The notes beneath the pieces were generated by a model, which saw only the letters and a list, made by a program, of their open reading frames with translations, searched no databases and was not told the origin of the DNA. The position numbers and the translations under genes were made by a program. Below are positions 54,640 to 62,257 of a stretch of DNA of 64,000 bases, one piece after another (within the stretch, counting starts at the first letter, position 1; the number at the start of each line of letters is the position of its first letter). The stretch spans positions 682,001-746,000 of the forward strand of contig NZ_CP159835.1 in the NCBI RefSeq assembly GCF_047731265.1, given 5' to 3'. This stretch comes from Patiriisocius sp047731265 (GTDB lineage: Bacteria > Bacteroidota > Bacteroidia > Flavobacteriales > Flavobacteriaceae).

Positions 54640-56004
54640 TTATAAATTAGGCACTCGTATGCTACCACCTACCCAGCACTTTAAAGACACTGTTTTTCCA
54701 GCCATTCCTGCTGAGAAAATATCTGCTTTTTGCGGCGCTCTTGCTCTATAGCTAGTTGCTGCTGATCGTGCATTATCTGCAATAGATGGATCTACTCTTG
54801 CTGCTCTGTCTGCGTACTCTGCTGCTTTCCAGTTTACTGCTCTCTTTTCAAAAACAGTACCCCCACAACTATTTGAGCTTTTAGCAATCATTTGTGCGAT
54901 TTTTAAATAAGCAATTCCTGCGTTAGGCTTTACTTTAAGCATTTTGTTATAATATGATCTAGCCGGACCATAGCTTCCAGACTTGCGTTTTTCTTCTGCA
55001 ATCTTATAGTAAATTCTTGCTTGACTATTGGGATCTGTTTGCATTCCCGCTGACTCCTCAAAATACGCTAATGCTTTTTCACTGTTTCCTTTTTGGGACT
55101 CTAACTGTCCCAGGTACATTTTTGTATTCGCCGATGGCTCTAATCTATCTAATTGCTCTACTAGCTTTATAAACAATGGATCGTCTGTACAATCTTTACC
55201 TGAGAGTCTTCCAGCAGCATTACGAATCCACTTTATATCGTCTTTCTTTTCCTCAAAATCTTTATTATATAACGGAACCAAGTTTGGACAATCGGCAACG
55301 TTTCCTAATTTGCTATCCACACTCCCTTTTACTTTCCCGAAAATCCCTAAGTTTTTCTCATAGGCTTTTAATCGCTTTTTGTCCTTCGAGCTTAACGTAT
55401 CTCCATTTTCTTCTCTTTCAATAAGTGCCGTCAATTTTTGAGCTAGTTTCCCTTCTTCTTGCTCCATTTTATTTTTTACAACATCATATAAATCAAAAAC
55501 ATCTTGTAAGTCTTTTTTACCATCGCTGTATAAATCTTTTGCCAAAGAAAAATACGTATATAAACCTTTAGGGCTCGTAAAGTTTTCAGCATCTCTTTTA
55601 AATGCGGTATCAAACGCATTAAACTGATCTTGCATCGTACCGATTTTGTTATTGTATTTTACTTGTGCAAGATCGCTCAATACATCTCCTTCTTTTACTC
55701 GAGTTGGATAGTATTGCGCACTCATTTTATACATTTGCTCCAACTCGGTAAATTTTGACACATCACCTTTACCTATAAAATCTTTAAACATTCTTTCAGC
55801 ATATTGATACACTGCATAAGAAGATTGGGGGCATTCTTTGACTACTTTGTCGTAATATGTATAGGCTTGTTGGTAATTTTTTGCTTTGGCCGGTGCTGTA
55901 AATAAGGATACAGTTGCGGCGCACCCTTGTGTGTCTTGGGCAAAAGCTGTGTTGCTAATTGTGAGTGCAACAAGTGCTATTATTAAAAGTGCTATTCTTT
56001 TCAT
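54640..56004 (-). CDS. Secreted tetratricopeptide repeat protein
   Basis: 454 residues with a signal peptide (MKRIALLIIALVALTISNTAFAQ). The N-terminal region (about 25-130) carries TPR-like pairs (AKNYQQAYTYYDKVVKECPQ), a charged helical middle follows (LTALIEREENGDTLSSKDKK), and clear TPRs lie at about 275-375 (KMYLGQLESQKGNSEKALAY, YYKIAEEKRKSGSYGPARSY). It sits between a barrel protein and lptC. An envelope-assembly or scaffold role is inferred from this context. Confidence 0.8.
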   Translation of the reverse strand: MKRIALLIIALVALTISNTAFAQDTQGCAATVSLFTAPAKAKNYQQAYTYYDKVVKECPQSSYAVYQYAERMFKDFIGKGDVSKFTELEQMYKMSAQYYPTRVKEGDVLSDLAQVKYNNKIGTMQDQFNAFDTAFKRDAENFTSPKGLYTYFSLAKDLYSDGKKDLQDVFDLYDVVKNKMEQEEGKLAQKLTALIEREENGDTLSSKDKKRLKAYEKNLGIFGKVKGSVDSKLGNVADCPNLVPLYNKDFEEKKDDIKWIRNAAGRLSGKDCTDDPLFIKLVEQLDRLEPSANTKMYLGQLESQKGNSEKALAYFEESAGMQTDPNSQARIYYKIAEEKRKSGSYGPARSYYNKMLKVKPNAGIAYLKIAQMIAKSSNSCGGTVFEKRAVNWKAAEYADRAARVDPSIADNARSAATSYRARAPQKADIFSAGMAGKTVSLKCWVGGSIRVPNL

Positions 56005-56024
56005 TGTGATGGTATTTTACTAGA

Positions 56025-57275
56025 TTAATCTAAATATCGTTTATCGAACCATTTGTCGTTTAATGACAAACTTAAAAATATATTAAAGAAGTTTTCTTGA
56101 ATTAAGCCACTGTTTGTAGTACCACGTCTTCCTATTTCAACACCAAGGTTAGCATTTGAGAATAATCTGCCTACGGGCAAACCAACTCCAAAAGATATGC
56201 CAAACTCATTTATACTTTCACCATTAAGGTTTATTCCAGTCTCTTCAAAACGAACTCCAGCTCTATAAACAACTCTTTTATAGTAGCTTGAAAGAGAATT
56301 ATAATTAGGAATAAAAAAACCTCCAATTCTATATTTTGAAGCATCTTGAAATACTACGTTTTCAAGTTCAAAGGTTCTGTTTGTGAAATTACTGGTTTTT
56401 TGATTGTCAAATTCCAACCCTACAAACCAATTTTTAGGCTTTCCAATTCCAGCACCAATTGTAAACTGTGAAGGAAAGACGAAGTCTGAATTCGCTACAT
56501 CAACTTCAACAGACTCTCGTTCTATTTGAAGACCAGATGGTAACACAAAAACGGTGGCTCTTTGTCTCGTATTGTCAGAACTAAAATTAGTTTCTGGCGT
56601 GTAGGTAATAGTAGTTGTTAACTGCAGTTGATCTGTAATCATTGTTCTATAACGCGCTCCTAGGTTAAAACTAAATCCTAAAAGATCTGAACGATTTGTT
56701 TCAATAGACCCCAACTCGAGATCTTCTTGTTGGCTAAATGCTGTATTTTCTATATTTCCGAAATTAAAATTCGTGTCAATTCCAAAACTAAACTCGGGCG
56801 TTATTTTATAGGCAAATGTCAAAAACGCCTTATTAAGACCACCCTCTCCGCTATAACGAGTAGTTACACCGTCATTTAAATTTTGAACATCATACCCAAC
56901 AGATGTATATGGAATCAACCCAAAACTTGTAACCAATTTACCCATAGGGATTCCCACAGCTACGTAATCCAAAGAAGTAGTTGATTGTTGTTGCTCGTCA
57001 GTAGCCGTTTTTTGAGTCACAGATTTGTGGCTTCCTCCCAAGGTGTAGGTTATATATTCCAAGTCTGCTAATCCGGCAGGGTTTTGAAGATTTAAGTGGA
57101 TGCTATCTGAAAAAACATTGATTCCACCCATGGCTCTGTTCTCAGCAGTTCCTTTAAATTTGAGTGCGCCAATACCATAAAATGAATACGGGGAGGTTGT
57201 TCCTTCCTGGGCAATAGCAGCACTGCTGCAAGTAATAAGGACAATAAGCCCTAAAATAATTCGCTTCAACATCAA
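56025..57275 (-). CDS. Outer-membrane beta-barrel protein (FadL/PorV-like)
   Basis: 416 residues, signal peptide (MMLKRIILGLIVLITCSSAAIAQ), then GTTSPYSFYGIGALKFKGTA and NRAMGGINVFSD...LNLQNPAGLADLEY. This N-terminal NPAGLA pattern is shared with FadL- and PorV-like barrels. Alternating strands run to the end (FFNIFLSLSLNDKWFDKRYLD). Its function is unknown. It overlaps coaX by four bases and is followed by the TPR protein and lptC genes, so it is expressed with envelope-assembly functions. Confidence 0.8.
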   Translation of the reverse strand: MMLKRIILGLIVLITCSSAAIAQEGTTSPYSFYGIGALKFKGTAENRAMGGINVFSDSIHLNLQNPAGLADLEYITYTLGGSHKSVTQKTATDEQQQSTTSLDYVAVGIPMGKLVTSFGLIPYTSVGYDVQNLNDGVTTRYSGEGGLNKAFLTFAYKITPEFSFGIDTNFNFGNIENTAFSQQEDLELGSIETNRSDLLGFSFNLGARYRTMITDQLQLTTTITYTPETNFSSDNTRQRATVFVLPSGLQIERESVEVDVANSDFVFPSQFTIGAGIGKPKNWFVGLEFDNQKTSNFTNRTFELENVVFQDASKYRIGGFFIPNYNSLSSYYKRVVYRAGVRFEETGINLNGESINEFGISFGVGLPVGRLFSNANLGVEIGRRGTTNSGLIQENFFNIFLSLSLNDKWFDKRYLD

Positions 57276-58000
57276 TCTTTATTATTTTCTAAAATATTAT
57301 TTAAGCCCTCCAACTGAAAAATTGAATCCGCAAAGATGTCATTTTTTATACTATCTCGCAAAAAATGAGCGTCTCCTCCGGTTAAAATAATTATTAAAGC
57401 ACCATATTTATTTTTATATGCCTGTATTGCGCCTTCAATTTCGAATAAAACTCCTTGAACCACACCACTATGTATTGCTTTTTTTGTGGTATTTCCAACA
57501 ATGGTTTTTGGTAGTTTTCTCTTCAATAAAGGCAAACTTACGGTATATGCATTCAACGCCTTGTAACGCATCAAAATACCCGGAGAAATCGCTCCTCCTA
57601 GATATTCATTATTCATGCTTAGAAAATCGAATGTAATCGCGCTACCCGTATCAATTACAAGTACGTTTTTTTTAGGATACTTTATTGCAGCTGCTGCTAT
57701 CAAAGCTATCCTATCTACTCCCAAGGTAGTGGGCGTCTTATATAAATTTTTAAACGGAATTTTACTGTCGTGTGTAAGTATGTGGATATTGAATTTCTTT
57801 TTTAAAAAGCGATAATCCTTATCAGCCAATCTACCGCTACTAGAAAGAATACAGTTTTTTAAATTTTTATAGGATAAAACTAGAGAACCAATAGTTACCT
57901 GAAAATCTTCTGTAACCGAAGTTTCCCGATGCAACAAAACTCTGTTTTCAAAAACAGCAAATTTGTTTTGCGTATTCCCAACATCTATGATTAAATTCAT
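57272..58000 (-). CDS. coaX: Type III pantothenate kinase
   Basis: 242 residues. Phosphorylates pantothenate in the first step of coenzyme A synthesis. The ASKHA-fold marks are present: IIDVGNTQNKFAVFE (phosphate-1), TLGVDRIALIAAAA, VLVIDTGSAITFDFL (phosphate-2), GGAISPGILMRYKAL, and LTGGDAHFL (adenosine). It heads the operon that continues with the barrel, TPR, lptC and small membrane protein genes. Confidence 0.94.
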   Translation of the reverse strand: MNLIIDVGNTQNKFAVFENRVLLHRETSVTEDFQVTIGSLVLSYKNLKNCILSSSGRLADKDYRFLKKKFNIHILTHDSKIPFKNLYKTPTTLGVDRIALIAAAAIKYPKKNVLVIDTGSAITFDFLSMNNEYLGGAISPGILMRYKALNAYTVSLPLLKRKLPKTIVGNTTKKAIHSGVVQGVLFEIEGAIQAYKNKYGALIIILTGGDAHFLRDSIKNDIFADSIFQLEGLNNILENNKD

Positions 58001-58017
58001 ATCCTTATTAAAGACGA

Positions 58018-58025
58018 CAAAAATA
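58018..58025 (-). promoter_or_regulatory. Promoter -7 box of the coaX operon
   Basis: Minus strand TATTTTTG, an exact TAnnTTTG match 17 bp upstream of the coaX start codon. Confidence 0.5.
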
Positions 58026-58127
58026 CGACCTTATTTCAATGTATTGGTGATTCGTTTATCAAACAATATAATGTGACCTCAATCTTTTTAAAAACGGCTA
58101 CTTTGCTTTCATTTGCGCTAACCTAAA

Positions 58128-58160
58128 ACAAAAAACCCCGAAACGAAAGTTTCAGGGTTT
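58128..58160 (-). terminator. Terminator after tRNA-Phe
   Basis: On the minus strand an 11-bp stem (AACCCTGAAAC with GTTTCGGGGTT, one G-U pair) and a 4-nt loop, followed by TTTTTTG. It lies about 6 bp past the tRNA 3' end. Confidence 0.8.
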
Positions 58161-58165
58161 TAATG

Positions 58166-58238
58166 TGGTACCTCCAGGAATCGAACCAGGGACACATGGA
58201 TTTTCAGTCCATTGCTCTACCAACTGAGCTAAGGTACC
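58166..58238 (-). tRNA. tRNA-Phe (GAA)
   Basis: 73 nt on the minus strand. Acceptor stem GGTACCT/AGGTACC with discriminator A, D arm TAGCTCAGTTGGTAGAGCA, anticodon loop CTGAAAA with anticodon GAA, and T arm CCTGGTTCGATTCCTGG. CCA is not encoded. A terminator follows directly. Confidence 0.97.
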
Positions 58239-59220
58239 TTTAAGGTCGGCAAATATAAAGCTATTTTGAATACTGCAAAATATAAATATATAAAAATTAT
58301 TTTTTTGTCTTATTAGGATAGTATCAAAGAGATTAAACAAAGTCATATCAACCTATAAAAAGATTATTTTATGTTCCATTAATCATTCAAATTTATTTTA
58401 AAGCAAAACTTGTCTTTGTATCCTTAAAATATTTCAAACAAATCAAATTATTTTAAAAATCTCGAATTAACGTCAGTCAAAAATTTGCTGAAAACACAAA
58501 ACTTATGTCTTTTTGTTCTACTATGCTGCAGTATTTGAGGAAATGCTCAAATTCTAAATATACAATCGCTAAGAAAAGTAACAAACACTTCAGGGGTTTC
58601 TAGGGCAGCAACCTTCCACTTTGCTTTAAAATATAATGTAAATGATTTTCTTGCGGTATCAAACAATATTCACATTCAATAGCAAATGAATAATCCCCCT
58701 AGTATTATCTAAGAACGATATTGAATTTAAGAAAATTGAAAACGATAATGACGATGGCTTTACTCCTCTTTAACGAGATTTTAAAGTAAGCTCCCTTATC
58801 TTCAAATTTTTCCCTTACTGATAACATTACCTTCGTTAGCAATTCCTAGTAGCAACCTCTATTGAATTATTTTAGCGATTATCGCATTTCGAGCCAAAGA
58901 GCAATGATCGTGGGTATGGTTAAAAAATACTGGATTGAAACTGTCATATCCTTCTGTTTTTGATGCCTTTCCTGCAATTGGACCTCCCAATTAAAATATG
59001 ATTTCACTACCGGTATACACTATACTTTTGACTAATAAATTCTTAAAAAAATACCCCAGGACTTTAAAATAGCTTTATATTCTCTGCTAAATTTTTACTA
59101 CTGTTAATTTATCTCTAAACTTCGGTAAGCATGAAGGAAACACAAAGACTACTTTAGTATATTTACGACCTTTAAAACCCAAAACTTGTACAATACCGTA
59201 CTTGTTTACAAGATCATTTT
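58239..59220. other. Long gap, 982 bp, with decayed coding sequence
   Basis: No intact gene. Several protein-like stretches broken by stops suggest gene relics: a plus-strand segment near 58600-58680 (SRAATFHFALKYNVNDFLAV), another near 58710-58780 (SKNDIEFKKIENDNDDGFTP), and the minus-strand remnant at 58859-59105. No transposase, att site or direct repeats of the tRNA end were recognised. Confidence 0.45.
58859..59105 (-). pseudogene. Unidentified decayed gene
   Basis: Minus-strand translation gives coding-like text with interruptions: SREYKAILKSWGIFLRIY, stops/frameshift, VYTGSEIIF, a stop at 58991-58993, then GGPIAGKASKTEGYDSFNPV followed by FFNHTHDHCSLARNAIIAKI, ending at TAG 58859-58861. 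The histidine-rich HTHDHC part stands out. I do not recognise the family. Confidence 0.3.
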
Positions 59221-59559
59221 ATGGCAGCAAATAATTATTATGACCCAGCAGACTTGAGAAAATTTGGAAAAATAACCGAATGGAGCGAAGAACTAGGCAC
59301 TAAGTTTTTTGATTACTATGGCAAAGTTTTTGAAGAAGGAGCCTTGACCGCTAGAGAAAAAGCACTCATCGCATTGGCAGTAGCGCACACAGAGCAATGT
59401 CCTTACTGCATTGATGCCTACACAAAAGACACTTTGCAAAGAGGCGTTACTAAAGAACAAATGATGGAAGCAATCCACGTGGGAGCCGCTATAAAAAGTG
59501 GAGCAACGTTAGTTCACGGAACGATGATGATGAATAAAGTGAACAAGTTAGAGATGTGA
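59221..59559 (+). CDS. Arsenosugar biosynthesis-associated peroxidase-like (CMD family) protein
   Basis: 112-residue carboxymuconolactone-decarboxylase/AhpD-fold protein. The redox motif is AHTEQCPYCIDAYTKD, with Cys60-x-x-Cys63 and the preceding His56/Glu58. LTAREKALIALAVA and MMEAIHVGAAIKSGATLVHG complete the fold. This subgroup is known from arsenosugar gene clusters, and here it directly precedes arsS. It could reduce peroxide or regenerate thiols during arsenic methylation; the actual reaction is not established. Confidence 0.85.
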   Translation: MAANNYYDPADLRKFGKITEWSEELGTKFFDYYGKVFEEGALTAREKALIALAVAHTEQCPYCIDAYTKDTLQRGVTKEQMMEAIHVGAAIKSGATLVHGTMMMNKVNKLEM

Positions 59560-59581
59560 CCCTTCGACTCCGTTCAGGGTA
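59559..59581. repeat. REP-like element (CTTCGACTCCGTTCAG type)
   Basis: ACCCTTCGACTCCGTTCAGG closely resembles the short CCCTTCGACTnCGCTCAGGG element that recurs between genes in many Bacteroidota. ACCCT and AGGGT at its ends can pair. It begins at the stop codon of the CMD protein gene. Confidence 0.5.
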
Positions 59582-59684
59582 CAAATAAATTACATGCAGC
59601 TTGAGTAAAATTTTATAGAAAAACTGAATTAAACGATTGCCTTTTTTAATCTAAAATCGTGCATCTTACATCGTACATCCAAAT

Positions 59685-60755
59685 ATGGGTAAATTAAAAC
59701 AACAATCACTACAAAAGAGAGATGCCGAATTGGCAAATACAAATCGCCAACTCGAAATTTTAAGTAATGGGATTTTTAAAAATGGAGAGCTTCCAACATT
59801 TGCGAAAAAAATTAAAGAAACTACAGGTCATTTTCCGTTACGCCCTAAAAAACTAGAGATTCTTCAAATTAATGTAGGTTATATGTGCAACCAAGTTTGC
59901 GAGCACTGTCACGTGGACGCTGGTCCAGATCGCAAGGAAATTATGACTTGGGAAACGATGGAGCAATGCCTTGAGGTGATTAGAAACACACAGGCCCATA
60001 CGCTGGATTTAACTGGAGGCGCTCCAGAAATGAATCCTCATTTTCGTCGTTTTGTAGAAGAAGCAAGTAAAGCTGGTATCAAAGATTTTATTGTTCGAAG
60101 TAACTTAACAATCATTCGCTCCAACAAAAAATATCACGATTTACCCCAATTTTTCAAAAAGTATAATATACATGTAGTTAGCTCTATGCCTCACTGGACA
60201 AGAGGAAAAACCGATAAACAACGCGGAGAAGGAGTTTTTGACATGAGCATCAAAGCACTGCAAGAATTAAATGAAGTAGGTTATGGAATGCCTGGCAGTA
60301 GTTTGCGATTGGACTTAGTTTATAATCCTAATGGCGCATATTTACCAGGTGACCAAGCCAGTATGGAAAAAGAATTCAAAAGCGCTTTATTAGATGATTT
60401 CGGAATTCAATTTCATAGCTTATTTGCTATCACAAATTTACCTATTGCCCGTTTTCTTGACTACCTCATCGCAAGTGAAAACTACGAAGATTATATGTAT
60501 CAACTAGTAGAAGCATACAACCCAGCTGCAGTAGAAAACGTGATGTGCACCAATACTATTTCAATTTCTTGGGATGGGTTTTTATTTGATTGTGATTTTA
60601 ACCAAATGCTGAAATTACCCGTTGCAAGTAAAGTAAAGCATATTGATGAGTATAACGAAGACCTTTTGAATGATAGAAATATTGTGATTTCACAACATTG
60701 CTACGGCTGCACTGCCGGCGCAGGAAGCAGTTGTCAAGGAGCCGTAACAACGTAA
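59685..60755 (+). CDS. arsS: Arsenosugar biosynthesis radical SAM protein ArsS
   Basis: 356 residues. The radical SAM cluster motif is MCNQVCEHC with Cys68, Cys72 and Cys75, followed by HVDAGPDRKEIM. LDLTGGAPEMNPHFR provides the GGAPE SAM-binding element. The C-terminus has further cysteines (MCTNTI, FDCDFNQML, HCYGCTAGAGSSCQGA), expected for an auxiliary cluster or arsenic site. ArsS joins 5'-deoxyadenosine from SAM to dimethylated arsenic, forming the nucleoside precursor of arsenosugars. The stop is one base from the rhodanese start. Confidence 0.93.
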   Translation: MGKLKQQSLQKRDAELANTNRQLEILSNGIFKNGELPTFAKKIKETTGHFPLRPKKLEILQINVGYMCNQVCEHCHVDAGPDRKEIMTWETMEQCLEVIRNTQAHTLDLTGGAPEMNPHFRRFVEEASKAGIKDFIVRSNLTIIRSNKKYHDLPQFFKKYNIHVVSSMPHWTRGKTDKQRGEGVFDMSIKALQELNEVGYGMPGSSLRLDLVYNPNGAYLPGDQASMEKEFKSALLDDFGIQFHSLFAITNLPIARFLDYLIASENYEDYMYQLVEAYNPAAVENVMCTNTISISWDGFLFDCDFNQMLKLPVASKVKHIDEYNEDLLNDRNIVISQHCYGCTAGAGSSCQGAVTT

Positions 60756-60756
60756 A

Positions 60757-61260
60757 ATGAAACATCTTTTTATAGTCAGTCTAGCCTTTTTTTATGCCAC
60801 CACGACTTTTGGGCAAAAGACGCTCGATGCAATATTGCAAAAGTATAATACCCAAAGTATTCCTTATATTTCGGTGGAGCAATTGCGCATACTTCAGTTA
60901 AACAAGGATCTTATTCTTTTAGACACTCGCGAGCTTGAAGAGTTTGAAACCAGCCACATTGCTTCTGCAAAGCATGTTGGATTCAGCACCTTTTCAATAG
61001 AAGAAATTTCAGAAAAAAATATAACTAAAGAAACCCCAATTGTAGTGTATTGTTCCTTAGGCATTCGCTCTGAAGAGGTTGGTGAAAAATTAAAAAAAGC
61101 TGGATTTACAAATGTTCAAAATCTATACGGTGGTATCTTTGAATGGAAAAACACCTCCTATCCCGTTTTTAATCAAAAAGAAATAGAGACTGATAGTGTT
61201 CATGCCTTTTCAAAACCGTGGAGTAAATGGCTTGAAAAAGGAACTAAAGTTTATAAATAA
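60757..61260 (+). CDS. Secreted rhodanese-like protein
   Basis: 167 residues with a signal peptide (MKHLFIVSLAFFYATTTFGQ). A single rhodanese domain follows (about 36-150): DLILLDTRELEEFETSHIAS, and active Cys99 in VVYCSLGIRSEEVGEKL, closing with NLYGGIFEWKN. The active-site loop CSLGIRS is six residues, the usual sulfurtransferase length. It begins one base after arsS, so it is very likely co-transcribed. A periplasmic sulfur- or arsenic-transfer role is possible but unproven; some arsenate reductases share this fold. Confidence 0.85.
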   Translation: MKHLFIVSLAFFYATTTFGQKTLDAILQKYNTQSIPYISVEQLRILQLNKDLILLDTRELEEFETSHIASAKHVGFSTFSIEEISEKNITKETPIVVYCSLGIRSEEVGEKLKKAGFTNVQNLYGGIFEWKNTSYPVFNQKEIETDSVHAFSKPWSKWLEKGTKVYK

Positions 61261-61266
61261 GACCTT

Positions 61267-61464
61267 ATGAAAAAGAGTGTCATTTTTATAGTGCTAGCGT
61301 TATTTTTTGTTGCGTTTATAATTTTCAACATCCTACGACTAGACTTTAACGATTTAAGTTTTGCAACAAATAATGTAATCTACATTAGTGTTATTTCTAA
61401 TATTTTAATGATTGCAGCAATGCTTTTTTTTGCCAAATTAATGAAAAAAAAGAAGGACAAATAA
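61267..61464 (+). CDS. Small two-helix membrane protein in the arsenosugar cluster
   Basis: 65 residues: helices at about 4-20 and 37-58 separated by RLDFNDLSFATNN, with a lysine-rich tail (KLMKKKKDK). Its stop shares one base with the start of the glycosyltransferase gene (TAATG), so it is translated with the cluster. No family is recognised. It might tether or regulate the pathway at the membrane. Confidence 0.7.
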   Translation: MKKSVIFIVLALFFVAFIIFNILRLDFNDLSFATNNVIYISVISNILMIAAMLFFAKLMKKKKDK

Positions 61465-62201
61465 TGGCCATTTTAGGATTAAAAAATACAGATGGAAAAG
61501 AAAACTCAAAAGAGGTTTTCCACTTTCCCACTTCCAAAAATGCCTTGATCATTTTTACACGCAACCCTGAATTAGGAAAATGTAAAACACGTTTAGCGAC
61601 TAAGGTTGGTGATGAAGCAGCATTGGACATATATAAGTTCTTACTGCAACACACTGTAAAAATCACAACACCGTTAAACGTTGACAAGTTTGTTTATTAT
61701 TCTGAAAAACTTCACCAAAATGATGCTTGGGACGAACAGATTTTTAGAAAAAAAGTACAAGAAGGCACAGATTTAGGCATACGAATGCAAAATGCGTTTA
61801 CCGCAGTATTTAATCACGGCTATGAACGTGCCATTATTATTGGTAGTGATATGTTTGATATGACCACACAAGACTTGCAAAATGCATTTACTGCATTAGA
61901 AAAAAGTTCTTTTGCAATAGGACCAGCAGAGGATGGAGGTTACTATTTATTGGGTATGAAGAACGTTTATCCTTCGGTTTTTAGCAATAAAAATTGGGGA
62001 ACTGACACGGTTTTAGAAGCAACTATTTCAGATTTAAAAAATGAAACCGTAGCCTTATTAGAAGAAAAAAATGATGTAGATTACTTTGAAGACATTGCAG
62101 ATGTCGAGGCATTTCAAAGGTTCTTTCCGGTAGGGTTAAAGAAAAACCTAACCTCCCAAGCTACCCTTCAAAGAGAAGGAGGAGCTAATACATTAATATA
62201 A
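61464..62201 (+). CDS. TIGR04282-type arsenosugar biosynthesis glycosyltransferase
   Basis: 245 residues of the DUF2064 nucleotide-diphospho-sugar transferase-like family. Marks are ALIIFTRNPELGKCKTRLAT (about 27-46), IIGSDMFDMTTQDLQNAF (about 131-148) and AEDGGYYLLGM (about 158-168). The core ends near VDYFEDIADVEAFQRFF. The last 20 or so residues (KKNLTSQATLQREGGANTLI) are encoded by a dispersed palindromic repeat and look like an acquired tail. In the pathway it is thought to handle the ribosyl transfer that yields the finished arsenosugar; the exact reaction is inference from clustering. Confidence 0.88.
   Translation: MAILGLKNTDGKENSKEVFHFPTSKNALIIFTRNPELGKCKTRLATKVGDEAALDIYKFLLQHTVKITTPLNVDKFVYYSEKLHQNDAWDEQIFRKKVQEGTDLGIRMQNAFTAVFNHGYERAIIIGSDMFDMTTQDLQNAFTALEKSSFAIGPAEDGGYYLLGMKNVYPSVFSNKNWGTDTVLEATISDLKNETVALLEEKNDVDYFEDIADVEAFQRFFPVGLKKNLTSQATLQREGGANTLI
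62149..62187. repeat. Dispersed CCCTTCAAAG palindromic repeat inside a coding end
   Basis: AACCTCCC...CCCTTCAAAGAGAAGGAGG spans the last codons of the glycosyltransferase gene. CCTCC and GGAGG, CCTT(C) and GAAGG can pair. It is the longest copy in the window, and the only one translated. Confidence 0.6.
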
Positions 62202-62257
62202 TTTAAGAGCTCGAATATTGAGTGCTTTGACGACTTCAGAATAGACTAAATCGAAAT

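Noticed and set aside
58152..58346. 64-codon frame on the minus strand over the tRNA region
   Set aside because: It is a translation of the tRNA-Phe gene itself (the TLAQLVEQWTENPCVPGSIP-like reading typical of tRNA loci).
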